From: Oscillospiraceae bacterium
GTDB lineage: Bacteria; Bacillota; Clostridia; Oscillospirales; Oscillospiraceae
DNA: 64,000 nucleotides
Direction: 5' to 3'
NCBI GenBank assembly: GCA_009787625.1
Contig: WQSX01000005.1
Coordinates: 1-64,000, forward strand
In this document: positions 55,187 through 64,000 of the stretch, in pieces
How the letters are laid out: each line of letters opens with the position of its first letter
Position numbering within the stretch: the first letter of the stretch is position 1
Made by a program: the position numbers and the translations under genes
The notes under the pieces: generated by a model
Databases searched by the model: none
What the model saw: only the letters and a program-made list of their open reading frames with translations
Told to the model about the DNA's origin: nothing

Positions 55187-56242
55187 TTGAAACTTACGGA
55201 GTTATTTGCCCGAATGAACGACGTGCCTCATGTTTCGGGGTACGAGGGCGAGTTGGTTACTGTTTTGACCGACGTTTTTTCTGAGTTTGCCGAGGTGTCT
55301 GTGGATAAGTTCGGCAGTCTTATTGCGTTGAGAAAAGGGACGGGCGGCGGCCCTAAGGTTATGTTCATGGCTCACATGGACGAAATTGGCATGATGACAA
55401 GTGTTATCTGCGATGGCGGATTTGTGAGATTCGCCACAATCGGCGGAGTTGACCCTCGCAACATTCTTGCACAGGAAGTCATTATCCACGGCAAGGAAAA
55501 GGTCTATGGAGTTATCGGAATAAAGCCGCCCCACCTCACTCCTCCTGAGGAACAAAAGAAAGCCATCGAAATGCATGATATTATTATTGATACAGGTTAC
55601 AGTAAAGACGAGCTTTCAAAGCTCATAAAACCCGGAAATATCATAACGTTTAAGCAAGGTGTCACGGAACTGCAAAACGGAAAGTTGGCGGGCAGATCGC
55701 TTGATAATCTTGCAGGTGTAGCGGCAATCTACTGCGCAGCAAAAAATTTAAAGGATTTCAATCATACGGCTGATGTCTATTTTGTCGCTTCTGCTCAAGA
55801 AGAAGTCGGCTGTAGAGGTGGAAAGACTGCGACATATACCATCAAGCCAGATATTGGAGTGGCTGTTGATGTCACGTTCGGCCGCACCGAAGGGCTCACT
55901 GAGTATGAGTCATTTGAGCTCGGCAAGGGCCCTGCAATCGTAATCGGCCCTGCGGCAAGCAGAAAACTCTTCAGCGAGCTCAAAGGTGTCGCTTCGAAAA
56001 ATAAAATCCCCTATCAGATTTCAGTTGATCCAACACGCACAGGCACAGATGCGGACGTAATTCATTTGTCTCCCGGGGGAGTTTACACGGGTGTTCTCGG
56101 CATTCCTCTCAAATATATGCATTCAACCGTTGAAACTCTCAATATAAACGATGTTGAAATGACAGGAAAACTCATGTCCGACTTCATCATCAGCCTAAAT
56201 GATTGTGATAAGGAGGATGAAGAATGCTTCTGGAAAAATTAA
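55187..56242 (+). CDS. M42 family metallopeptidase
   Basis: FMAHMDEIGMM; RSLDNLAGVAAI; ASAQEEVGCRGG; TGTDADVIH. Confidence 0.93.
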   Translation: MKLTELFARMNDVPHVSGYEGELVTVLTDVFSEFAEVSVDKFGSLIALRKGTGGGPKVMFMAHMDEIGMMTSVICDGGFVRFATIGGVDPRNILAQEVIIHGKEKVYGVIGIKPPHLTPPEEQKKAIEMHDIIIDTGYSKDELSKLIKPGNIITFKQGVTELQNGKLAGRSLDNLAGVAAIYCAAKNLKDFNHTADVYFVASAQEEVGCRGGKTATYTIKPDIGVAVDVTFGRTEGLTEYESFELGKGPAIVIGPAASRKLFSELKGVASKNKIPYQISVDPTRTGTDADVIHLSPGGVYTGVLGIPLKYMHSTVETLNINDVEMTGKLMSDFIISLNDCDKEDEECFWKN

Positions 56243-57234
56243 CAACAGCCTGCGGTCTGCCCGGTCTTGAAGATGAGGTCAGAGATATTATCAAAGAAGA
56301 GCTTGAGGGTCATGTTGATAGCCTGAAAGTAGACCGTATCGGTAATTTGATTGCCTTTAAGAAAGGCAAAAAGAAAAGCCCTCATATTGCACTCAGCGCA
56401 CATATGGATGAAGTTGGCCTTTGCATAAAGGGCATAGATAAAGGCGGCATGTTAAAGTTCGCATCATGGGGTGTGGATGGGCGGATTCTCCCGTCTATGC
56501 ATGTTCTTGTTGGTAAAGACAAGATTCCGGGTGTGGTTGGCAATAAACCCATACATCTGCAAAAAGACGCTGAGCGTAAGAATGTTTACGAGATTGACGC
56601 TATGTATGTGGACATTGGCTGTGACACTAGAGAACAGGCTGAAAAGCTTGTGAACATCGGTGATTTTGTCGCATTTTCAAGCGAGTTTACTCGGTTTGGA
56701 GATAACAAGGTTAAGGCGAAAGCTCTCGATGACAGGGTTGGCTGTGCCGCTATAATTGAAGTGCTTAAATCAGATCTCCCGTATGATGTCACAGGAATTT
56801 TCTGTGTTCAGGAGGAAGTCGGTCTGAAAGGTTCGGCTGTTTTGTCGAAAACTTTTAAAGCGGATATTCTTGTAAATATCGAGGGCACAATTTGTGCGGA
56901 TATGGAGGGTATTGACGAAGATAAGCATGTCACTACATTAGGTGCCGGACCTTGTCTTTCACTTCTTGATAATACATCTGTATATCAGAAGAAATATGTT
57001 GAGGCAATAGAAAAGGTAGCAATAGCCGAGGGCATTCCATACCAGCTTCGTCGCTCAGGAATGGGTGGAACCGACTCGGGCAGTTATCACTTGGGCGGAG
57101 AGGGCATTCCGTGCATTGGTGTTGCCGTTCCGTGCAGATATATCCATTCACCTGTCTCGGTGATGCATAATAGCGATTATGAAAATCTGATTAAGCTTGT
57201 AAAAGCCTTTATTTTAAAAGGAGCAGTGAAGTAA
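56224..57234 (+). CDS. M42 family metallopeptidase
   Basis: LSAHMDEVGLCI; KALDDRVGCAAI; CVQEEVGLKGS; GGTDSGSYHL. Confidence 0.93.
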   Translation: MLLEKLTTACGLPGLEDEVRDIIKEELEGHVDSLKVDRIGNLIAFKKGKKKSPHIALSAHMDEVGLCIKGIDKGGMLKFASWGVDGRILPSMHVLVGKDKIPGVVGNKPIHLQKDAERKNVYEIDAMYVDIGCDTREQAEKLVNIGDFVAFSSEFTRFGDNKVKAKALDDRVGCAAIIEVLKSDLPYDVTGIFCVQEEVGLKGSAVLSKTFKADILVNIEGTICADMEGIDEDKHVTTLGAGPCLSLLDNTSVYQKKYVEAIEKVAIAEGIPYQLRRSGMGGTDSGSYHLGGEGIPCIGVAVPCRYIHSPVSVMHNSDYENLIKLVKAFILKGAVK

Positions 57235-58223
57235 TGAACATAGAACTATTAAAAAAGATGTGTGCCGCAAACGGTGTTTCCGGGCACGAGCAGTCAATAA
57301 GCAAAATTATTGAAAAGGAAGTGAAACCCTTTGTGGATAGTTGCCGAAATGATGCGCTCGGCAATCTCATCGCCCACAGAAAAGGTCCGGGCAAAAAAAT
57401 GATGCTCGCCGGGCATATGGACCAAATTGGTCTTATGATCACGCATATAGACAAAGAGGGTTTCCTGCGTTTTGCCACAATCGGTGGATTTAACCACGTA
57501 GTTTTACTTGCGCAGCGTTTTGTTTTTCCGAGTGGACTACTGGGGGTTGTGGGGTGCGAGCGCCTTGACAACCAAAAGGATATGGCTCTCGATAAACTCT
57601 ACATCGACATCGGAGCTGAAAATGAAGAAGAGGCTAAAAAGCTTGTAAAAGTTGGTGACGTTTGCGTTTATGCAAATCCGCCTGCTGAAAACGGTGCTAC
57701 ATTTATCTCTCCTGCGCTTGATGATAGAATCGGTTGCTTTATAATGATTGAAGCTCTGAAAAGGCTGAAAAAGCCCGCTTTTGACCTCTATTTTGTGTTC
57801 ACCTCACAAGAGGAAGTTGGTCTGCGCGGCGCGACTACTTCGGCATATTCCGTTGACCCTGATTATGGACTCTCATTTGATGTAACTATCTCTGCGGACA
57901 CTCCGAAGATAAGACCGCTCCCCTCAAAAATGTACGGCGGTGCGGCAATAAAACTAAAGGATCGCTCTTTGCTCTGCCACCCGAAAATTATCGAGCATCT
58001 TGAAAAATGTGCCGAAAAAGCAAAAATCAAGTATCAGTATGAGATACTTGAAATGGGCGGAACCGATTCAGGCGCAATCCACGTAACTCGCGGCGGTGTT
58101 CCTTCGGGCGTTATTTCGCTCGCCACCAGACATATCCACACATCAAACGAGATGTGCGCACTGTCCGACATTGAGGACTGCATTGCATTGACTGTGAAGG
58201 CATTAGAGACGGCTATCGATTAG
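57234..58223 (+). CDS. M42 family metallopeptidase
   Basis: LAGHMDQIGLMI; PALDDRIGCFIM; FTSQEEVGLRGA; GGTDSGAIHV. Confidence 0.93.
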   Translation: MNIELLKKMCAANGVSGHEQSISKIIEKEVKPFVDSCRNDALGNLIAHRKGPGKKMMLAGHMDQIGLMITHIDKEGFLRFATIGGFNHVVLLAQRFVFPSGLLGVVGCERLDNQKDMALDKLYIDIGAENEEEAKKLVKVGDVCVYANPPAENGATFISPALDDRIGCFIMIEALKRLKKPAFDLYFVFTSQEEVGLRGATTSAYSVDPDYGLSFDVTISADTPKIRPLPSKMYGGAAIKLKDRSLLCHPKIIEHLEKCAEKAKIKYQYEILEMGGTDSGAIHVTRGGVPSGVISLATRHIHTSNEMCALSDIEDCIALTVKALETAID

Positions 58224-58251
58224 GTGTAATTAGGCAGGGGACTGACAGACT

Positions 58252-59871
58252 ATGTGGTTTAACAGACAGAAGAAACAGATGCGGGAAAACTATGGCAAAA
58301 AACCTGACATACACTACTTCGATGGCGATATGCGGGGAATTAAGTCGTATTTCAACTATCGTGAGCAAAACGATTTAGATGAGTTTCTCGTTGACGATAC
58401 CACTTGGAATGACCTTGCGGGTGATGAGATATTCAAACGTATAAACCAAGGACTCAGTACTTCAGGTGAGCAATATTTGTATTATTTGCTCCGAAGCCCG
58501 ACGCTGCATAAATCAGAGTACGAAAAACGTGCAAAGCTTATCGAAATCATGGAAAAAGACCCGGAGCTTCGACTGAAACTACAAATTATTTTAATGCAAC
58601 TTGGCAGAAGCCGTCAGGCAAACACCACCGAGGTGTTTAGCCCCGCTGCCCACGGACTGAGGCAGATGTTCATCTATATTGCACTCGTTATTTCACTGAT
58701 AACGAGTGCAGTGAGCTTGATATTTACATTTGCTTTTGTGCCGCTGCTTGTGGTTTTATTCGTTTTTATTCCTGTTTATCACAATATCATGGCAAGTAGA
58801 AATTCCCGCGAGCTTGCAACCGTCAACTATTCAGTCGCAATGGTTTATGCGGCGAAAAAGATAAATAAGCTCTCATATCAAGGCTTTACAGAGTACCACC
58901 GAACAATGCGCGAAGCGATGAAAAGGCTCAAACCAATTTTGCGCCTTGGATTTATTCCCTCAAAAAATTCGCTGGGTGAGATTGCGGAGCTAATTAATAG
59001 TTTTATTTTGCTTGACCTGATAGGTTTTGAGCTTATGAAAAATCTGCTTGGAAAGCACCATGCTGACATATTTCACATACATGAGCAACTGGGGCAACTT
59101 GATTCGGCGATAGCCGTTGCGTCGTATCGGAAAAATTTGGGTAATTATGCGATTCCTGAGATAAGTTTTAATATTGCGCCCAAAGAAGAAACACCGGCAA
59201 GTGCAGGCTCTAAGATTCATATTGTGGGAACGGCACTTATTCACCCACTTGTGGAAGGTGCTGTGCCAAACGATTTCGATATTACAAGCTCTGTCTTGCT
59301 CACAGGTTCCAACGCATCAGGTAAATCGACTTTTTTGAAAACCGTCGTAATCAACGCAATTTTCGCACAGAGCATATGTACTGTGCTGGGCGAAAGTTTT
59401 ACGGCGTCAGCCTTTCGCATATATTCGTCAATGGCAATCACCGACAATATTCTTGCCGGAGAGAGTTATTTTATCTCGGAAATAAAGTCGCTGAAGCGAA
59501 TTGTCGAAGCGGACTCTTCGAAGCAACCTCTGCTGTGTGTTATCGACGAGGTTCTCCGTGGAACAAACACGGTTGAGCGAATAGCCGCATCGAGCGAACT
59601 TCTTAGACATCTCTCCGATAAGAACGCAATATGTCTTGCGGCGACTCATGATATTGAGTTGACTAGCCTACTGGAGTCTAACTATAAAATGTTGCATTTT
59701 GAAGAAACTGTCACCGACGATGGCGAAGTCCTGTTTGACTATCTATTAAAGGGCGGACCTGCTACCACTCGAAATGCTATAAAACTGCTTGCTGGCATGG
59801 GCTTTGACAAGAAGCTGGTCAAGCGTGCAGATGAGAGGGCAAACTTGTATACACAGGAGGGGCGTTGGTGA
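58252..59871 (+). CDS. Membrane-anchored MutS-related ATPase
   Basis: MutS-type Walker A TGSNASGKSTFLKTV, LCVIDEVLRGTNTVERIAAS, AATHDIEL; two hydrophobic segments IALVISLITSAVSLIFTFAFVPLLVVLFVFIPVY. Confidence 0.85.
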   Translation: MWFNRQKKQMRENYGKKPDIHYFDGDMRGIKSYFNYREQNDLDEFLVDDTTWNDLAGDEIFKRINQGLSTSGEQYLYYLLRSPTLHKSEYEKRAKLIEIMEKDPELRLKLQIILMQLGRSRQANTTEVFSPAAHGLRQMFIYIALVISLITSAVSLIFTFAFVPLLVVLFVFIPVYHNIMASRNSRELATVNYSVAMVYAAKKINKLSYQGFTEYHRTMREAMKRLKPILRLGFIPSKNSLGEIAELINSFILLDLIGFELMKNLLGKHHADIFHIHEQLGQLDSAIAVASYRKNLGNYAIPEISFNIAPKEETPASAGSKIHIVGTALIHPLVEGAVPNDFDITSSVLLTGSNASGKSTFLKTVVINAIFAQSICTVLGESFTASAFRIYSSMAITDNILAGESYFISEIKSLKRIVEADSSKQPLLCVIDEVLRGTNTVERIAASSELLRHLSDKNAICLAATHDIELTSLLESNYKMLHFEETVTDDGEVLFDYLLKGGPATTRNAIKLLAGMGFDKKLVKRADERANLYTQEGRW

Positions 59872-59893
59872 GGTTGTGGGATATTCCAACTTA

Positions 59894-62491
59894 TCAGCTG
59901 TTTGAAAGCTTGCTCTTTAGGGTCGATAATGTAAACGATGCTTCTTTTATGTCGAAGTTTTCAAGTTGTTCTATGAGCGTTTCGGCTTCGGGAATTCCTC
60001 TTAGTTTGTCAATATAGTCTATGACCTTTGCGTCGTGATTGCTCACTAAAGCTTCCAGTTCGTCAAGTGTCTGCATGGCATCCTCTTTCCTGACTTCAGC
60101 TACTTCTGTTTGAGATTTCACACTTTCAACTAACTCTGAAATTTTCTCAATCACGGGCTTAAGCTCGACCTTAAGTTCATCTAGCAACTCCCTTGAGGGT
60201 GGCTGATTTGTCAGGCACTCTTCAATTTCGCCCGCCACCGATTGCAGCCGTGTTTCGCCTATAAGCCCTGCGTTGCCTTTTAGGCTGTGAGCTAGGCGGT
60301 GGGCAACAACTAAGTCGCCGATTTCGATAGCTTCAGTAATTTTACTTAAAATATCATGATTTTGCTTCAAGAACATACGCTTTAGGTTTAATGTCTTTTG
60401 CCCGTTTTCTCCTTCGTCAATAAGTGTTTCGGTGTTTGATACAGGACTGAGAAATTTTAGAAGAATCTTGTAAAGTTCACCTGTCGTAAATGGCTTGGTT
60501 ATGTAGCCGTCCATCGTGTTGCTTCCGAATGCTTCGCCTGCTTCATTAAGCATTGTCGCAGTGGTTGCTATAATTGGCGTGGCTACGTCTAAATCCCTGA
60601 TACGTGATGTCGCTTCTATGCCGTCCATTACAGGCATATGCAAATCCATAAATATCAAATAAAACGGTGGTTTCCCCGTTTCTTTCCTGTTTCGGACCAT
60701 ATCTACGGCGACTTCACCGTTCACGGCAATTATAGGGGTTAGCCTAACTCGCTTTAGGTGCTCACACATCACGCCTTGGTTCATTTCGTTATCTTCAACC
60801 ACCAGTATTTCTTCGTTATCAAACTCCGGTTTTGCAATCACGTTGGTTTTTTCCGGCATACTTCCGATATTATCAGCTAGTTCAAATGGTAACTGAAAGA
60901 AGAATTTACTGCCTCCGTTCAAAACGCTTTGCACTTCTAACTTGCCACCCATCGCACGAATATAGTTTGCCGCAATGGAAAGTCCAAGCCCTGTTCCGCC
61001 GAACCTGCGGGTGGTGCTTGCGTTTGCTTGCACAAATGGGTCGAACACTTTTTCAATCTGATCTTCGGTCATGCCTATGCCTGTATCGTAAAACTCAAAT
61101 TTCAGCTTGCAGGTTTTTTCGTCTTGCTCGGCAGTAGTGACCACGCAACTTACAAAACCTGAATCGGTAAATTTTACGGAGTTTGACAGTAGATTCATGC
61201 ATATTTGCGTCAGCTTGACACGGTCTCCCACAAGTACCTTTTTGGCGGGAGTGTTTATATCGATGTTTAGCTTTAATCTTTTTTTCTCCACTTCATGGGC
61301 AACAGCGGTACGTCCGTCCTCTATTACCGAGTTTATGTCAAAAGCTATGGTATCAAGTTCTGTTTTCCCCGCTTCTATCTTTGAAAAATCCATTATGTCA
61401 TTGATTATGGTCAAGAGCCATTTTGCGTTTGTTAAAACATTATTTAAGTATTCTTTTGATTTATCGGGGATATCGTCATCCATAGCAAGCTCGCAGTAAC
61501 CTATGATGCTGTTCATGGGTGTTCGTATCTCATGGCTGGTATTGGCGATAAAGCTTGTTTTCGCCTCCGATGCCGCTTTTGCTTCTTTAAGCGCTTTTTG
61601 GATTTGCGCTTCGTAAATTTCCTGCTGCTCAATGCGATACTTCTGTGCGGCGGCGGTGTCAATCATTTTAGAGACAGATTCAACCATGTCGGCAATATCG
61701 TGAGATAGCCTCCCGATATCGTCGTTATATTCCATTCGGATAGGATGTGTCATATTGCCTGATGTCACTTCTGCCATTGCCGCCTTTAGCTCGGAGATGG
61801 GCTTTTGTATTGTGTGTGCCAATAATACGGCAAGCAAAATGGCAATGGAAATACCAATCACCGTGGCTACGTTAAATATCCTGTCCTCAATTTGGTCGTA
61901 GTAATGCATTGTTTCTGTCACATATGTTACAAACACAAATGTTCTGTCTCTAAGCTCCCAAGCCATGCGAGTCAAGCTGTATCCAAGAGAAAAATTCACG
62001 TAAAGAGCATCTGCAAACTTATCTGCATCTTCCATCTCTATAGCGGCTACCATCGCATCACCCGATGGAATGTAGTAGTTATATAGAGTGTTTATCATAT
62101 CATACAAAATAGCTACATGGATTTCTGCGTCCTCTGCGGTTAATATGCCATCTGCTACAACTGCGCTTCGATAGTGATACAGAGCCTGATGCAATGATGA
62201 AATATTAGTTTCCCTGTCTACTAAGAGGGGGTTAATGCGCTGATATAACTCAGGGTAATCACTAAATGCACCTACAATTAAATCATTGAACCTAAGCATG
62301 TTTAGTTCTGTCACAATATTTCCAATGTATTGTTGCTGAATGTTTAGTGTTTCCATGGCGTGGTTGTATCTGTTCATTACTGCATTGAGTTGTTGCCCCC
62401 TGAAAAATGCAAAGAAAATCATAATTGCCCACATACATGCAAAGGACAAATATAATCTTTTTTTAATACTGGAGCTTTTGAATAATCCCAT
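59894..62491 (-). CDS. Hybrid sensor histidine kinase (4-helix-type sensor, HAMP, HisKA, HATPase, REC, Hpt)
   Basis: ANTSHEIRTPMNSIIGY; GTGLGLSIA; FMDLHMPVMDG; AHSLKGNAGLIG. Confidence 0.93.
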   Translation of the reverse strand: MGLFKSSSIKKRLYLSFACMWAIMIFFAFFRGQQLNAVMNRYNHAMETLNIQQQYIGNIVTELNMLRFNDLIVGAFSDYPELYQRINPLLVDRETNISSLHQALYHYRSAVVADGILTAEDAEIHVAILYDMINTLYNYYIPSGDAMVAAIEMEDADKFADALYVNFSLGYSLTRMAWELRDRTFVFVTYVTETMHYYDQIEDRIFNVATVIGISIAILLAVLLAHTIQKPISELKAAMAEVTSGNMTHPIRMEYNDDIGRLSHDIADMVESVSKMIDTAAAQKYRIEQQEIYEAQIQKALKEAKAASEAKTSFIANTSHEIRTPMNSIIGYCELAMDDDIPDKSKEYLNNVLTNAKWLLTIINDIMDFSKIEAGKTELDTIAFDINSVIEDGRTAVAHEVEKKRLKLNIDINTPAKKVLVGDRVKLTQICMNLLSNSVKFTDSGFVSCVVTTAEQDEKTCKLKFEFYDTGIGMTEDQIEKVFDPFVQANASTTRRFGGTGLGLSIAANYIRAMGGKLEVQSVLNGGSKFFFQLPFELADNIGSMPEKTNVIAKPEFDNEEILVVEDNEMNQGVMCEHLKRVRLTPIIAVNGEVAVDMVRNRKETGKPPFYLIFMDLHMPVMDGIEATSRIRDLDVATPIIATTATMLNEAGEAFGSNTMDGYITKPFTTGELYKILLKFLSPVSNTETLIDEGENGQKTLNLKRMFLKQNHDILSKITEAIEIGDLVVAHRLAHSLKGNAGLIGETRLQSVAGEIEECLTNQPPSRELLDELKVELKPVIEKISELVESVKSQTEVAEVRKEDAMQTLDELEALVSNHDAKVIDYIDKLRGIPEAETLIEQLENFDIKEASFTLSTLKSKLSNS

Positions 62492-62537
62492 GTTTATGAC
62501 CTTCTCTTTCAGCTATGTTATAAGTTATAAAACAGCC

Positions 62538-63110
62538 TTACCCCTCAATTTGTAAACGCTGCCTTCTATTTTCAATGATATCGCTCAGAAAAACCAGAAG
62601 AAAATAGAATGAAAATCCCCAAAAGCTTCCCATGCCGATAGCAGTTACCGAACGTCCAAGCAAGCCGTTTAGATTAAGTACGAACAGTGCCGCGAATACA
62701 CCGCAAAGCAGTAGTATCATAAGTCCAAATTCTCTTGTAAATCCGGCACTAACAATGAGTACGGGGATAATCCATACGTGAAATGACCAAGCCGCAAAAA
62801 AGTTTGTGTTGTAGAAAACCAACAAAAGAAACGCACCAATTATATAGGCCGAAGCACAGAAGGCATGGCAAATAATTTTCGCCTTTATTCTGTGCTGTTT
62901 CGCATCTTGTGCCGAGGAGTTTTTATGAGTTGACATCATAAATATATACAAAACAAGCGAGCCTGCGCCACCGATAATAAACGGTAAATAAAATGCAGCA
63001 GACCAACCAAAAAACAAGTTAATCCCAACAACAACGGCCGTTAAAGCCAGCAATAAAAAATATGTGTGTGCAAATAAAACACGCGCTTTTGTCAACATAT
63101 TAATGACCAT
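62538..63110 (-). CDS. Hypothetical multi-TM membrane protein upstream of hybrid kinase
   Basis: About six hydrophobic segments; same strand, 46-nt gap to the kinase ORF. Confidence 0.6.
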   Translation of the reverse strand: MVINMLTKARVLFAHTYFLLLALTAVVVGINLFFGWSAAFYLPFIIGGAGSLVLYIFMMSTHKNSSAQDAKQHRIKAKIICHAFCASAYIIGAFLLLVFYNTNFFAAWSFHVWIIPVLIVSAGFTREFGLMILLLCGVFAALFVLNLNGLLGRSVTAIGMGSFWGFSFYFLLVFLSDIIENRRQRLQIEG

Positions 63111-63228
63111 TCCTTTTAATATTATTGAAGTCTACTCATGATTATAACGATTTGTGACTATAATTCAACCTTTTTTTCTGTCTTGTGACAAATTTGTGGA
63201 AATTATAGATGCAATAAATTAGAAAAAG

Positions 63229-63283
63229 CACTGAATGGATGTGGCGAATTTCACTGAATGGTATTGACAAAATTCACTGAATG
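63229..63283. repeat. Three CACTGAATG direct repeats with 23-bp period
   Basis: 63229-63237, 63252-63260, 63275-63283. Confidence 0.75.
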
Positions 63284-63317
63284 ACTTATGTTGAACTGAC
63301 AAGATTTGTTCATTGCC

Positions 63318-63345
63318 GGATTCTACGACTTCGCGCAGAATGACA
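63318..63345. repeat. Dispersed repeat copy GGATTCTACGACTTCGCGCAGAATGACA
   Basis: Same family as 13400. Confidence 0.65.
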
Positions 63346-63395
63346 AGGGTATCGGATAGCTGCAAATTAAGTAAATTAAAAAGGAGTCTAAAACC

Positions 63396-63791
63396 ATGCT
63401 TCAAGAATTTAACTTATCTACACCACGAGAGGATTTTTACAACATTACAAGCCAAATTCGGCAAGCTATCTCCGCCAGTGGCGTAAAAGATGGCATTGCC
63501 GTAGTATTTTGCCCGCACACAACGGCGGGAATCACAATAAATGAAAACGCCGACCCCGATGTGGTGCATGATTTATTACTCGGCTTAGCAAAGGCATATC
63601 CCGACCGCTCGGAATTTCGCCATTTCGAAGGAAACAGCACCGCACACCTCAAAGCGTCAACGGTTGGCTCGAGTGAAACGGTGATTGTAGCAGACGGCAA
63701 GCCTGTCTTGGGAACATGGCAGAGCGTCTATTTCTGTGAATTTGATGCACCGAGGACGCGACGGTTTTTTGTTCAGGTTTTGGGTGGGTGA
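63396..63791 (+). CDS. YjbQ family protein (UPF0047, secondary thiamine-phosphate synthase-like)
   Basis: VVFCPHTTAGITINENADPDVVHDLL; GTWQSVYFCEFDAPRTRRFFVQVLG. Confidence 0.92.
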   Translation: MLQEFNLSTPREDFYNITSQIRQAISASGVKDGIAVVFCPHTTAGITINENADPDVVHDLLLGLAKAYPDRSEFRHFEGNSTAHLKASTVGSSETVIVADGKPVLGTWQSVYFCEFDAPRTRRFFVQVLGG

Positions 63792-63831
63792 TTAATTCAA
63801 ATCCTCTACGGCAATAGCAACCAGTGATATC

Positions 63832-64000
63832 CTAGCTCTCAATCATGCTCTCAACGTCTTTCGTGTACTCATCATAAACCATCACGCTGTCTGTTACTTC
63901 TAAAATGCCATCGCCTATGTGGTCGGTGGCTTTTTCGTTTATGCTGTCTGCGAGGACTTCTAGCATTATGCCGCATTCGTCTGCAAATGCTTTTACTCCT
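63832..64000 (-). CDS. C-terminal fragment of unidentified protein running off the window
   Basis: ...GVKAFADECGIMLEVLADSINEKATDHIGDGILEVTDSVMVYDEYTKDVESMIES*. Confidence 0.5.
   Translation of the reverse strand, partial: GVKAFADECGIMLEVLADSINEKATDHIGDGILEVTDSVMVYDEYTKDVESMIES

Overview
64 kb chromosomal window from what looks like a Firmicutes/Clostridia-type genome (inference from gene content: soj/spo0J, a FabK-type fatty acid operon, PduL, and tandem GGDEF/hybrid kinase modules). Recognisable content: six tRNA genes (fMet, His, Gln, Lys, Ile, Ala); deoD; a Crp/Fnr regulator divergent from an orphan substrate-binding lipoprotein; a REC-GGDEF gene next to an orphan Hpt gene; a secretion-signal-less lytic transglycosylase; a three-gene glycosyltransferase cassette whose last member is fused to a C-terminal cyclic-nucleotide-binding-like domain; serS; parB/parA; a second REC-GGDEF gene next to a Cache-PAS hybrid histidine kinase; an LDH/MDH-family dehydrogenase; a complete acc/fab operon with a MarR/FabT-like regulator; pduL, secG, tatD, MATE and yitT genes; an ~18 kb beta-glycoside utilisation operon (GH3, AKR, BadF-type kinase, GH4, GH2, LacI-type sensor fused to GGDEF, MATE, Opp/Dpp-type ABC importer); three overlapping M42 peptidase genes followed by a membrane-anchored MutS-like ATPase; another hybrid kinase; and yjbQ. 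No CRISPR array, transposase or phage module was seen. Leads most worth following: the glycosyltransferase-cNMP fusion cassette, the sugar-sensor-GGDEF fusion embedded in the glycoside operon, a shared C-terminal module after Hpt domains in three proteins, an Arg at the LDH/MDH specificity position, a short leader ORF translationally overlapped with the importer lipoprotein, and several palindromic operators and dispersed repeats.
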